Shown here one piece after another: positions 1-6,982 of a stretch of 10,494 bases of DNA. Source of the DNA: Silvanigrellaceae bacterium (GTDB lineage Bacteria; Bdellovibrionota; Oligoflexia; Silvanigrellales; Silvanigrellaceae); contig CANJMU010000008.1 of assembly GCA_947475135.1 (NCBI GenBank), positions 1 through 10,494 on the forward strand, given 5' to 3'. Below the pieces are notes generated by a model. That model had not been told where the DNA came from and searched no databases. It saw only the letters and a list, made by a program, of their open reading frames with translations. Made by a program: the position numbers and the translations under genes. The first letter of the stretch is position 1. Every line of letters starts with the position of its first letter.

Positions 1-1016
1 AAAGAGAATACACGCCTTTTGAAAGTAGCCCAAAACTGAATTCTGTTTTGGATGAAAATCATATTTTCCCTTCGTGGCTTGCCGTAGATTCGCTCTATTT
101 TTTAAATGCGGTCATTCCAAAAGAAAATGAAGCTTTAGATTTTCATGTGATGAGTACTGGTTATTTGTTGAAAAAAGACGCTCAGGCCGGAGAGCCTTTT
201 CAAACTGTTTATGAGGCTTGGATTGATCGCGCTGTTTCCTTATCCCCCGGTGCAAGTGTCTCCTATCACTATCAATTTTATATGGGACCAAAAAGTGAAT
301 CTGTTTTAAAGCAATTTGCAGGTTCAAATTTAGTGGATGCGATTGATTACGGATTTTTTAAAATTATTGCCCATCCGCTTTATTATGCTCTTCAATTTTT
401 TCATTCTGTTTTCAAAAATTGGGGACTAGCTATTATTTTTCTCACAATTTGCATCAATATTGTATTTTTTCCGCTGCAAATTAAGGCTTTTTTGTCAGCT
501 CAAAAAATGCAAAAAATTCAACCAAAAATGAAAGAGCTTCAAGAAAAGCATAAGGATGACAAAATTGTTTTACAAAAGGAAACAATGGCTTTGATGTCCT
601 CGGAGGGTGTCAATCCGATGAGTGGTTGCTTGCCAATTCTTCCGCAAATTCCTGTCTTTTTTGGCTTGAACTCAGCGCTAGGTCATACATTCGACCTCAG
701 GCAATCTCCTTTTTATTTTTGGATTCACGATTTAACTGCCTACGACCCTTATTTTGTTCTACCTATTTTGATGGCGGTTCTGATGGTTTCTTACCAAAAA
801 ATGATGCCTATGCCTTCTATGGATCCAACACAGGCAAAAATGATGAAAGTTTTGCCGATTATGTTCAGTGTATTTATGATCTTTTACCCATCGGGACTTG
901 CTCTCTATGTTGTGACAAATACTCTGATCTCCATGGGGCGTCAGCTCTTTTTTATGCGCAAGTTTCCATCACAGAATTTAGAAAAAGTATCATCTCAGGT
1001 CACTACAACAAAATAA
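1..1016 (+). CDS. yidC: YidC/Oxa1 membrane protein insertase, 5'-truncated by window edge
   Basis: YidC inserts and folds inner-membrane proteins, alone or with SecYEG. The reading frame is open from base 3 to the TAA at 1014-1016, so the true start lies outside; the TTG at 48 is internal. The first ~100 residues are the end of the large periplasmic domain found only in diderm YidC, closing with a YMGPK motif. Then follow the membrane core (hydrophobic segments near 381-470, 624-683, 747-797 and 849-953), the cytoplasmic helical hairpin (QKMQKIQPK to VNPMSGC, about 489-626) and the WIHDL motif. These align closely with my memory of E. coli YidC. One oddity: the position of the conserved groove arginine (R366 in E. 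coli) is Asn here (AAT, 456-458). The C-terminal tail is short and not strongly basic. jag follows after 113 bases, a classic pairing. Confidence 0.97.
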   Translation, partial: REYTPFESSPKLNSVLDENHIFPSWLAVDSLYFLNAVIPKENEALDFHVMSTGYLLKKDAQAGEPFQTVYEAWIDRAVSLSPGASVSYHYQFYMGPKSESVLKQFAGSNLVDAIDYGFFKIIAHPLYYALQFFHSVFKNWGLAIIFLTICINIVFFPLQIKAFLSAQKMQKIQPKMKELQEKHKDDKIVLQKETMALMSSEGVNPMSGCLPILPQIPVFFGLNSALGHTFDLRQSPFYFWIHDLTAYDPYFVLPILMAVLMVSYQKMMPMPSMDPTQAKMMKVLPIMFSVFMIFYPSGLALYVVTNTLISMGRQLFFMRKFPSQNLEKVSSQVTTTK

Positions 1017-1045
1017 CCCAAGTCGAGTCAATGACATTGGAAGCA

Positions 1046-1075
1046 CAGTGACCTTAAGACAAGGTAACATCACTG
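1046..1075 (+). other. Possible stem-loop in the yidC-jag gap
   Basis: CAGTG (1046-1050) and ACCTT (1051-1055) can pair with AAGGT (1061-1065) and CACTG (1071-1075), giving ten base pairs with a 5-base loop and a 5-base bulge (1066-1070). A smaller perfect inverted repeat, CAATG-A-CATTG, lies at 1029-1039. No T-run follows, so it is not a standard terminator. It could be an mRNA processing or attenuation element before jag, or chance. Confidence 0.3.
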
Positions 1076-1129
1076 AAATGGTGGATAGTCCATGGATGAC
1101 TTTATTTATTATGATGGAGAAAATATAAG

Positions 1130-2080
1130 ATGAAACATCAGTTTCAAGGAAAAAGTTTAGATGAGGCTGTGAATGAAGCAGCCCGTCATTTTCAAGTGGA
1201 CAAATCTTTTATATCTTACGAAGTTTTATCAGAAGAAAAATCGAGTTTATTTTCAAAATTATTTTCACGTCAGATTAAAATTGAAGCCTGGGTTGAAAAT
1301 ATAAAAGAAGATCTGCAACTAGCAGCAAGAAAAGCTGTAGAAGAAGTGATGGGAAAAACAGCAATTCAATCACAGAAACTGAAAAATGAAAATTATCATT
1401 CTGAAGTTTTCAATGCCCGCACAGACGAACAAGAAAATAGAGATAGTGCTGTTACTTTAAGACCAAGTGTGACTTTTGAAAATGAAAAAATTATGGATTT
1501 ATTTGATGAGTATTGTGGATATTTCTTTGATGCTTTTGAAATTAGTTCGGACAATGTGAGTATTGATATTCAAAATCAAGTTGTAAAAGTTCATGTTCAA
1601 GATGAATTTTTAGAAGATTTATTAACGAAACGCGACAAACTAGCGTTGTCTTTTGAACATATTTTTAAAAGAATTGCACAAAAAAAATGTGCAGATGTTT
1701 CAACAAAAATTATTTTAACATCTGGTGAATCCGAAGAAAATAGAAAAGCACGCCTTGAAAATTTAGCAAAAATTTTGTCTCAAAAGGCGATTAAAACAGG
1801 TAGAAGTGTTTTGGTTTCTTATAAAAGTGCGCAAGAAAGAAAAATCATTCATCTTTTTCTTGATGGCAATGAGAAAGTTGGAACAAAAAGCATTGGTATC
1901 GGTGAAAAAAGGAAGTTGGTTATTTACCCCAAAAATGAAAATCGCAACGAAAATAGAAATTACAAAAATAATTCTTCAGAATTTAGACAAGGTCACAATA
2001 AGTACCCTCATAAACAAAATTTTTCTAAGAAAAAAAATGATTATCAAAATCAATCGACTGATTCCGCGCAGGAACAATAA
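1130..2080 (+). CDS. jag: Jag/KhpB RNA-binding protein (Jag_N, degenerate KH, R3H)
   Basis: Jag (KhpB/EloR/SpoIIIJ-associated) is a cytoplasmic RNA-binding protein, in Gram-positives linked to cell elongation and division and usually encoded next to yidC. The 316 residues show the Jag_N domain (about 4-55, starting FQGKSLDEAVNEAARHF), a charged linker, a KH-like region (about 118-195), an R3H domain (about 205-268) with the RxxxH signature R237-H241 (ERKIIH), and a low-complexity Asn/Lys/Gln-rich tail (269-316) that may be disordered. The start is ATG 1130 with GGAG at 1116-1119, ten bases upstream. The KH loop normally carrying GxxG reads TKRD (residues 166-169), so the KH part may bind RNA weakly or not at all. 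mnmE starts 23 bases after its stop, so cotranscription is likely. Confidence 0.95.
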   Translation: MKHQFQGKSLDEAVNEAARHFQVDKSFISYEVLSEEKSSLFSKLFSRQIKIEAWVENIKEDLQLAARKAVEEVMGKTAIQSQKLKNENYHSEVFNARTDEQENRDSAVTLRPSVTFENEKIMDLFDEYCGYFFDAFEISSDNVSIDIQNQVVKVHVQDEFLEDLLTKRDKLALSFEHIFKRIAQKKCADVSTKIILTSGESEENRKARLENLAKILSQKAIKTGRSVLVSYKSAQERKIIHLFLDGNEKVGTKSIGIGEKRKLVIYPKNENRNENRNYKNNSSEFRQGHNKYPHKQNFSKKKNDYQNQSTDSAQEQ

Positions 2081-2103
2081 AATTCAAGCAAAGCATTTTC
2101 AAT

Positions 2104-3600
2104 ATGAATTTTAAAGATTTAGACTGCATTTTTGCGTTGGCAACGTCTTCTCAAAGATCGGCCTTGCATATTCACAGATTGACAGGAACAAATCTGTTTA
2201 GTTATTTTCAAAATGCTTTTTATACGAAAAAAAATAATAGCCCATTCCGTTTATTTCAAACTCAAGTTGAAAAAAGATATCCTCTGACGCGTTACCTTGT
2301 GATCTGTGACCAAGATCAGCATGTCATTGATGATGTGATTGTCACGGCCTACTTTGCGCCGTGGAGTTACACTGGCGAAGAGGTTTTAGAAATTTCTTGC
2401 CACGGTAATCCTTTGATTGATATTCAATTGCAAAAATTTTTTCGAAACCTTGGTCTTCGAGATGCCTTGCCCGGGGAATTTACTCAGCGCGCTTATTTAA
2501 ATCATAAAATGGATTTGACCCAAGCCGAAGGAATCGCGGAATTGATTCATGCTCAAACCTTTGGTGGATTAGATTTAGCGCGAAGCGCAATTCAGAACGG
2601 TCATTTATCCCATTTAACAGAAAAATTATTGAATGAATTGATCGATGTTATGAGCTATTTTGAGGCCCATATTGATTTTTCATCCGATGAAGTTGGGGAG
2701 TATGATTCTTTATCTGCTCTGCCTAAAATTCATGAAATACATAAGCAGCTGTGTGATTTATTATCTTCCTATCAAAATGGGGTGAAACTAAAAGAAGGAC
2801 TCAAAATTACAATTTGCGGAAAACCGAATGCAGGTAAATCGTCCTTATACAATGCTTTGTTGCGCCATGACAAAGCCATTGTCACAGAAATTCCAGGGAC
2901 GACGCGGGATGTTTTGGAAGATAGACTCATGATAGATTCTCGGGACTTTATCTTGTTAGACACGGCAGGGCTTCGTCACACGGACGACTTGGTTGAACGT
3001 ATTGGTGTCAGTCGCTCTTTAGAAAATGCAAAGAATACAGATATTATTTTATATGTCGTTGATGCTTCGGATTCTGATTTAAAAAGAGACTCAGATGATT
3101 TAATTTTTGAAAAAAGGGATTTTTCTCATCGTGATTTTTTGTCTGCTGCCATGGAAGAATTTCAAAACTTTGAATTAGAAATTGGAAAAAGAGAAGAGCA
3201 AAGCAGGATTCTTGTTTTTCATAAACTCGATAAAATATCCACGGAAAGACAGCAATATTTATTGAATCAATATCAAGAGTTTAATGGAACAGTCGTGTTG
3301 ACTTCGAAGTATGATCTTCGTGAGTTAGAGCAATGTCTTGTGAAGCTTTATGATAAAGTTACGGGCCATGGAAAACATCAAGACTCACCGATTTTAATTT
3401 CAGCGCGGCAGAAAGATAAAATTGAAATTTCTATTGAATTTATGGAAGAAGTCGAAGCTCTTATCCATCAAAAAGAGTTTCCAGAAAAAATTGCTTCTCT
3501 GCTTGTCAGCATTCAAAAAACACTTGGAGAACTGATAGGTGAAGTGAGCTTAGATAGTATTTACGAAAAAATATTTTCAACTTTTTGTATTGGGAAGTAA
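2104..3600 (+). CDS. mnmE: tRNA uridine-5-carboxymethylaminomethyl modification GTPase MnmE
   Basis: MnmE works with MnmG to modify U34 of certain tRNA anticodons (cmnm5U family) in the cytoplasm. The N-terminal domain is recognised by TGEEVLEISCHGNP (residues 90-103) and LPGEFTQRAYLNHKMDLTQ (122-140). The G domain has the P-loop GKPNAGKS (239-246), switch GTTRD (265-269), DTAG (286-289), a G4 motif HKLD (373-376) and TSK (400-402). The family-typical C-terminal CIGK is at 495-498. At 498 residues it is longer than the usual ~450-460; the excess is mostly a charged insertion between DTAG and HKLD (about 323-366). G4 normally starts with Asn, here His. The N-terminal Gly-rich loop is also altered (SSQRSALHI). 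No Shine-Dalgarno is seen before ATG 2104, so translation may be coupled to jag. mnmG does not follow. Confidence 0.97.
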   Translation: MNFKDLDCIFALATSSQRSALHIHRLTGTNLFSYFQNAFYTKKNNSPFRLFQTQVEKRYPLTRYLVICDQDQHVIDDVIVTAYFAPWSYTGEEVLEISCHGNPLIDIQLQKFFRNLGLRDALPGEFTQRAYLNHKMDLTQAEGIAELIHAQTFGGLDLARSAIQNGHLSHLTEKLLNELIDVMSYFEAHIDFSSDEVGEYDSLSALPKIHEIHKQLCDLLSSYQNGVKLKEGLKITICGKPNAGKSSLYNALLRHDKAIVTEIPGTTRDVLEDRLMIDSRDFILLDTAGLRHTDDLVERIGVSRSLENAKNTDIILYVVDASDSDLKRDSDDLIFEKRDFSHRDFLSAAMEEFQNFELEIGKREEQSRILVFHKLDKISTERQQYLLNQYQEFNGTVVLTSKYDLRELEQCLVKLYDKVTGHGKHQDSPILISARQKDKIEISIEFMEEVEALIHQKEFPEKIASLLVSIQKTLGELIGEVSLDSIYEKIFSTFCIGK

Positions 3601-3601
3601 C

Positions 3602-3646
3602 TTCCAGCTTTTAAATCAATATCAAAACACTTTTTAAAAACTGGAA
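3602..3646. terminator. Imperfect hairpin between convergent mnmE and gene E
   Basis: TTCCAG (3602-3607) pairs with CTGGAA (3641-3646). After one C-A mismatch the stem continues with TTTTAAA (3609-3615) against TTTAAAA, leaving a loop of about 17 bases. It lies between two converging gene ends, where a bidirectional terminator is expected. There is no clear T-run after the stem on either strand, so its efficiency as an intrinsic terminator is doubtful. Confidence 0.4.
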
Positions 3647-3668
3647 AAATTGAATAAGAGCTCTTCTA

Positions 3669-5018
3669 TTATTTATCCCAAGGTAGGGGGGTTCTAGGAA
3701 AAGGCTTGTCCGGATTTGTATGGTCAATCAGGTAACTATTGTAGGCAATACGGCACTGATCTGCGGTATTGGAACGAGAAGCTTTCCAATTGGAAACAGA
3801 CCAATGGGTTGGTCCAAACACCTCATAAGGGTTTGTATAATCCGATTTATTCAAATCACAGCCACAGGCATTATTCACAATGCTGTAATCAGTGACATCG
3901 CGTAGTTTCCAAAGGGTTGAAGACACGGATGGGCTTTTGTCAAATTGGGAAAAGATCAATGAAGAAACATTCGGTTGACCACCACTGTTAAACACAATAG
4001 ATAAAGGATAAAAATTATCTGTCATGTCATAGAGGCTTAATGGGCTACTGAGGGTGCGCCATTTTTCAGTTTCGATATAACATTGACCCTCATGATAGGT
4101 TCTTTTTGTTGCAGGTGGCTGAACTGTTGTTGTTCCGAAAGCGCCAAAACACAACGCTGTATTTGTAAAGTCAGGATTATCAACCGTGTCTTCCACTAAA
4201 TAAGAGTTCGAAAAAAAGTTGGGTTGACGCGGATCTGTTTCTAATAATTGGCTATCAAAATTTGGGTCTTCGAAATTATAGTGATATTTTTTCAGATAGA
4301 TATTGATAGGACCAAACATTCCATTAGGGCATTTTTGATGAGAATCATCGGCATTTAACGCAGGTTTTTCGTATTGAATTTCATAGAAGGAAATTTTATT
4401 TTCCACTCCGTGAGGACCCTGTAATTCGACAATTCTTTTTTCCTGGTAACTTTGACTTGGTGTTGTGGCCATTGGGAAATTGGTTTTTTCATAGGGTTTG
4501 ACAACATTGGACAAAGTATGGGTGTTTTCGTCAAATTGAAGACAGACAAGATCTTTCCATAAGCCAAATTTTGAATTGTCGATAATTAAAAAAGGAAACA
4601 AAGAAAAACTTGAATTTGAATTGATATCATCTATAAAAGTGTATTTGTAAAATCTGTCTTCGTTTTTAGGACGAGAAAACAGCGTCAAGTCTTCGTTTGA
4701 TCGTGTTGTTTGATTCGAAATCATAGTGTGACCAACAATGTCATCCATAAACATATGATTTGGGTAATTTGTATTATTGCATGGAATGCCATCGCACTGA
4801 CTATCCTTCGAATAGGATAATTGGTACTGCACCTGCAATTTCAAATCATATTCATTCGATGCGCTATGAGCTTTATTGGATAAAGACTCATAAACAAATT
4901 GAAATGGTTTAAAACCTTCGGGACAAACTGGCAATTCCGCACGAAGGGTATTTGTTACGCTAAGTAGTAACGTAACAAGCAAAAATTTACTTCGAAAGTG
5001 CAGGTGATTGTTGAACAT
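3669..5018 (-). CDS. Gene E: Sec-secreted cysteine-containing protein, paralogue of gene D
   Basis: I recognise no named family. From the chosen ATG at 5018 the product is 449 residues with a signal peptide (about 1-27: basic start, FLLVTLLLS core, cleavage near LRA-ELP). The frame is open to 5078, but only this start gives a signal peptide, and GAGGAT (5026-5031) precedes it. The mature protein has ten cysteines: CPEG at 32, a pair at 75/80, then 159, 230, 290, 313, CGC at 385-387 and 422. Residues 206-247 hold the core shared with genes A and D: a beta-like stretch, YEK, then KCP and GPINIYLKKYHY. CPxG after the signal peptide and CGC near the C-terminus match gene D most closely. It is the last gene of the operon and overlaps D by 32 bases, suggesting coupled translation. 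Periplasmic or surface location is inferred; function is unknown. Confidence 0.9.
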   Translation of the reverse strand: MFNNHLHFRSKFLLVTLLLSVTNTLRAELPVCPEGFKPFQFVYESLSNKAHSASNEYDLKLQVQYQLSYSKDSQCDGIPCNNTNYPNHMFMDDIVGHTMISNQTTRSNEDLTLFSRPKNEDRFYKYTFIDDINSNSSFSLFPFLIIDNSKFGLWKDLVCLQFDENTHTLSNVVKPYEKTNFPMATTPSQSYQEKRIVELQGPHGVENKISFYEIQYEKPALNADDSHQKCPNGMFGPINIYLKKYHYNFEDPNFDSQLLETDPRQPNFFSNSYLVEDTVDNPDFTNTALCFGAFGTTTVQPPATKRTYHEGQCYIETEKWRTLSSPLSLYDMTDNFYPLSIVFNSGGQPNVSSLIFSQFDKSPSVSSTLWKLRDVTDYSIVNNACGCDLNKSDYTNPYEVFGPTHWSVSNWKASRSNTADQCRIAYNSYLIDHTNPDKPFPRTPLPWDK

Positions 5019-6102
5019 TGGCACAATCCTCAATTCGTGTTGTTGCGTGATCTTCGAGTGCATTAAATTCGCAGCCACAATCTTCGTAGGACAAATGAAT
5101 GTTGTCTTCTGAAGAGTAGGTCACACTGTCGAGAAGCAAAATTTTATCATCACGTTTATTTGAAAAAGTACCAGGTAAAGTGCAGCGGTTATTGTTTTGC
5201 TCGATGATGCTTCCGCTGGCATCTTTGTAAATTGTCGACCAATCCACTTCGCGTTCCGTCGAACCAGTCGCGGTTTTAATGCTTGTGGGGGTGTAACAAG
5301 TGTAAAAATCTTTCACAACACGGTATGTAAAAAGATTTGAAAAACTTAAAGAATCTGCAGTTAAATAATCGGTAGAATCCCAGACAAACGAAGGACTTTT
5401 CATCTTATAACTGACAATTTGATAGTGAAACGGTCCAATGAAACTATAGGAGATATTTCCATCTGTTTTGACAGTTGGGCACTTATAATTTTTAATGTCT
5501 GGCAAGGATTTTTCGTAAGGAATCAGATTTACCTGAAGATAATTGACAGAGTCATCGCCGGAATTTTTCATTAAAAAAGAAGAGCGTTGCGCATTTGGTT
5601 CTGAAGGTTCTGAATTTTCTGCTGGCGGTAATTTTTTTGAAATGTAGAAATTATTTAAATTATAAATTCCTTCATCTGTTTGGCAAAGATCGTCAAAGAA
5701 TAAAGGAATATAACTTTTAGAATTGGTGATTTTATCTGTTGTATTTGCTTCGTTGGCCCGACCGCCGACTTCTTTTGGCAGAATTTGCAAAACATAATTT
5801 TTAAAATTTGCATTGCTGGAAAGAAATGGGACCGAGTTATTTCTTAAAAATGGAGCAAAGACATCATAATAACCCATGGAATTATCATTATTTGAAATGA
5901 AATCGGATTTATTAAAATGCTCTGGGTTATCCATAGAAAAATAATTTTGTAAAATAAAAGTGTCGTTCGATGAAGATGTATTAAATGCTACGTGCGCAAG
6001 CTCGTAACCCAAAGTGCCTTTTGGGCATGGGGCGGAAGGGATTGTTGCCTGAGCGCTATTGGCCATCAATAACAACATTGACCATGTGAAATAATTTTTC
6101 AT
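4987..6102 (-). CDS. Gene D: Sec-secreted cysteine-containing protein, paralogue of genes A and E
   Basis: No family recognised. ATG 6102 gives 371 residues and is preferred over the TTG at 6117 because AAGGA (6108-6112) sits five bases upstream of it and the protein then begins directly with a signal peptide (about 1-19, cleavage near AQA-TIPS). The mature protein has eight cysteines: CPKG at 26, then 140, 208, 269, 307, CGC at 342-344, and 360. Residues 186-232 hold the shared core (YLQVNLIPYEK, KCP, then GPFHYQIVSY). Like E it opens with CPxG and carries CGC near its end, so D and E are the closest pair in the operon. A Pro/Glu-rich linker lies around residues 158-172. The gene follows C after 38 bases holding part of a stem-loop, and overlaps E at its 3' end. 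Probably periplasmic or outer-surface; role unknown. Confidence 0.9.
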   Translation of the reverse strand: MKNYFTWSMLLLMANSAQATIPSAPCPKGTLGYELAHVAFNTSSSNDTFILQNYFSMDNPEHFNKSDFISNNDNSMGYYDVFAPFLRNNSVPFLSSNANFKNYVLQILPKEVGGRANEANTTDKITNSKSYIPLFFDDLCQTDEGIYNLNNFYISKKLPPAENSEPSEPNAQRSSFLMKNSGDDSVNYLQVNLIPYEKSLPDIKNYKCPTVKTDGNISYSFIGPFHYQIVSYKMKSPSFVWDSTDYLTADSLSFSNLFTYRVVKDFYTCYTPTSIKTATGSTEREVDWSTIYKDASGSIIEQNNNRCTLPGTFSNKRDDKILLLDSVTYSSEDNIHLSYEDCGCEFNALEDHATTRIEDCANVQQSPALSK

Positions 6103-6120
6103 AAAATTCCTTTTCAATTT

Positions 6121-6153
6121 TTCAGATAAGTAAACAAATATTATTTATCTGAA
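6121..6153 (-). repeat. Stem-loop over the stop codon of gene C
   Basis: TTCAGATAAGTAA (6121-6133) faces TTATTTATCTGAA (6141-6153): twelve of thirteen pairs match, with a 7-base loop (6134-6140). On the transcribed minus strand the odd pair is A-C. The gene C stop codon (6141-6143) lies inside the 5' arm, and the ribosome-binding site of gene D follows only a few bases after the 3' arm. No U-run follows, so a role in mRNA processing, stability or tuning of D translation is more likely than termination. Confidence 0.55.
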
Positions 6154-6923
6154 TTTGTTGTCCACGTAATGTTGATTGAGTTACAGGTTTTTTTCCCACT
6201 GCCTTGGTCGCAACGAGCAAACACCTTGAACTGAACTTTATGACCTTCTGGATCGTTCGGAGCCTTATAAGGGGCTAAGTTTTCAACAGTGTAGTCATAG
6301 TCACTTTGATATTTTGTATTTGTGTCTGTGAATGGTTTTGCATACAAATGAAGAAATTGCACAGCGTCGTAAGGACTAATTTGCGAACGGTCATTTCCAC
6401 CCAAAGTGTCCACAGAAAACTTCATGACTAATAGATTGTCGCTGTAGACGCGGTAAAAAGAATTTCTTTTAGAATCCACTTGGGATTCATCGGTTAAAAA
6501 TTGAGTTGTGATTTTCCAAGGACCTTGAAAAGATTTCGCCAAAAGTGCCGTTCCATTTTTTGTCGAAGATTGGGCCATAAACGGCGCTTCAGCTAAAAGA
6601 TCTTTTCTGTCTTCAAAATTAGCAATAGAAACCAACTCTTTTGGTGCAAAAGAATTGAGGTCTTCCAATGTTGTATAGGTATCCATTGGGCAAACGTATT
6701 TAAATTCATGGGAATTATTGTCAATAACTTTAGTTCCTGTGCTAGGAATATTGTATTTATCGATACGATGGCAGCTGCTTAAATCCACATTAATGTGGGA
6801 TGGTGTGAAGTTAAAAAATAGGACTTCATACTCGCTGGAGTTTTGTTTTGTCAGGGAAAGAGCATTTGAATTTTGTAGGGTGAACAGGGACCCTAGGGCG
6901 GAAAGCGCTAAAAGTAATTTCAT
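6141..6923 (-). CDS. Gene C: Sec-secreted small protein, distant relative of genes A, D and E
   Basis: No family recognised. It has 260 residues and begins with a signal peptide (about 1-21: MKLLLALSALGSLFTL, cleavage near SNA-LSLT). Start ATG 6923 is preceded by AAGGA (6933-6937) at nine bases. The mature part has four cysteines (51, 78, 238, 247). It lacks the KCP motif of its neighbours, but residues 179-198, ending in the PYDAVQFLHLYAKPF stretch, align with the YYDPVKFELQTYATPF stretch of gene A. A cysteine in the first third (YVCPMD, 78) also sits where the others have one. I therefore read it as a shortened or diverged member of the same family, with less certainty than for A, D and E. 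It lies 41 bases after the Tat-exported gene B and 38 before D, well placed for one transcript. Function unknown. Confidence 0.88.
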   Translation of the reverse strand: MKLLLALSALGSLFTLQNSNALSLTKQNSSEYEVLFFNFTPSHINVDLSSCHRIDKYNIPSTGTKVIDNNSHEFKYVCPMDTYTTLEDLNSFAPKELVSIANFEDRKDLLAEAPFMAQSSTKNGTALLAKSFQGPWKITTQFLTDESQVDSKRNSFYRVYSDNLLVMKFSVDTLGGNDRSQISPYDAVQFLHLYAKPFTDTNTKYQSDYDYTVENLAPYKAPNDPEGHKVQFKVFARCDQGSGKKTCNSINITWTTNSDK

Positions 6924-6945
6924 AAAATAGTTTCCTTTTTAAAAG

Positions 6946-6982
6946 TTTGATTCAATACAAAAAATTAGTCTTTTGAATCAAA
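6946..6982 (-). repeat. Inverted repeat around the stop codon of gene B
   Basis: TTTGATTCAA (6946-6955) and TTGAATCAAA (6973-6982) are perfect 10-base inverted copies, with a 17-base loop that contains the stop codon of gene B (6965-6967). The stem is AT-rich and so weak. In the minus-strand message it is followed within a few bases by the ribosome-binding site of gene C. It resembles the placement of the stem-loop after gene C. No U-run follows. Confidence 0.4.

Noticed and set aside
626..1051. Open frame of 141 codons on + overlapping yidC
   Set aside because: It lies in another frame of the clearly real yidC, has no ribosome-binding site and its protein is Cys/Phe/Ser-rich without domains.
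1806..2114. Open frame of 102 codons on + overlapping the end of jag and the start of mnmE
   Set aside because: It is an out-of-frame product of the A-rich jag 3' end, a low-complexity Lys/Ile-rich string with no recognisable motif.
3656..3665. AAGAGCTCTT palindrome near the end of gene E
   Set aside because: It is short with no loop, lies immediately beside the stop codon, and nothing around it suggests a function.
5019..5078. Longer start of gene E at 5078
   Set aside because: The extension lacks signal-peptide character and lies deep inside gene D; ATG 5018 has both a ribosome-binding site and a signal peptide.
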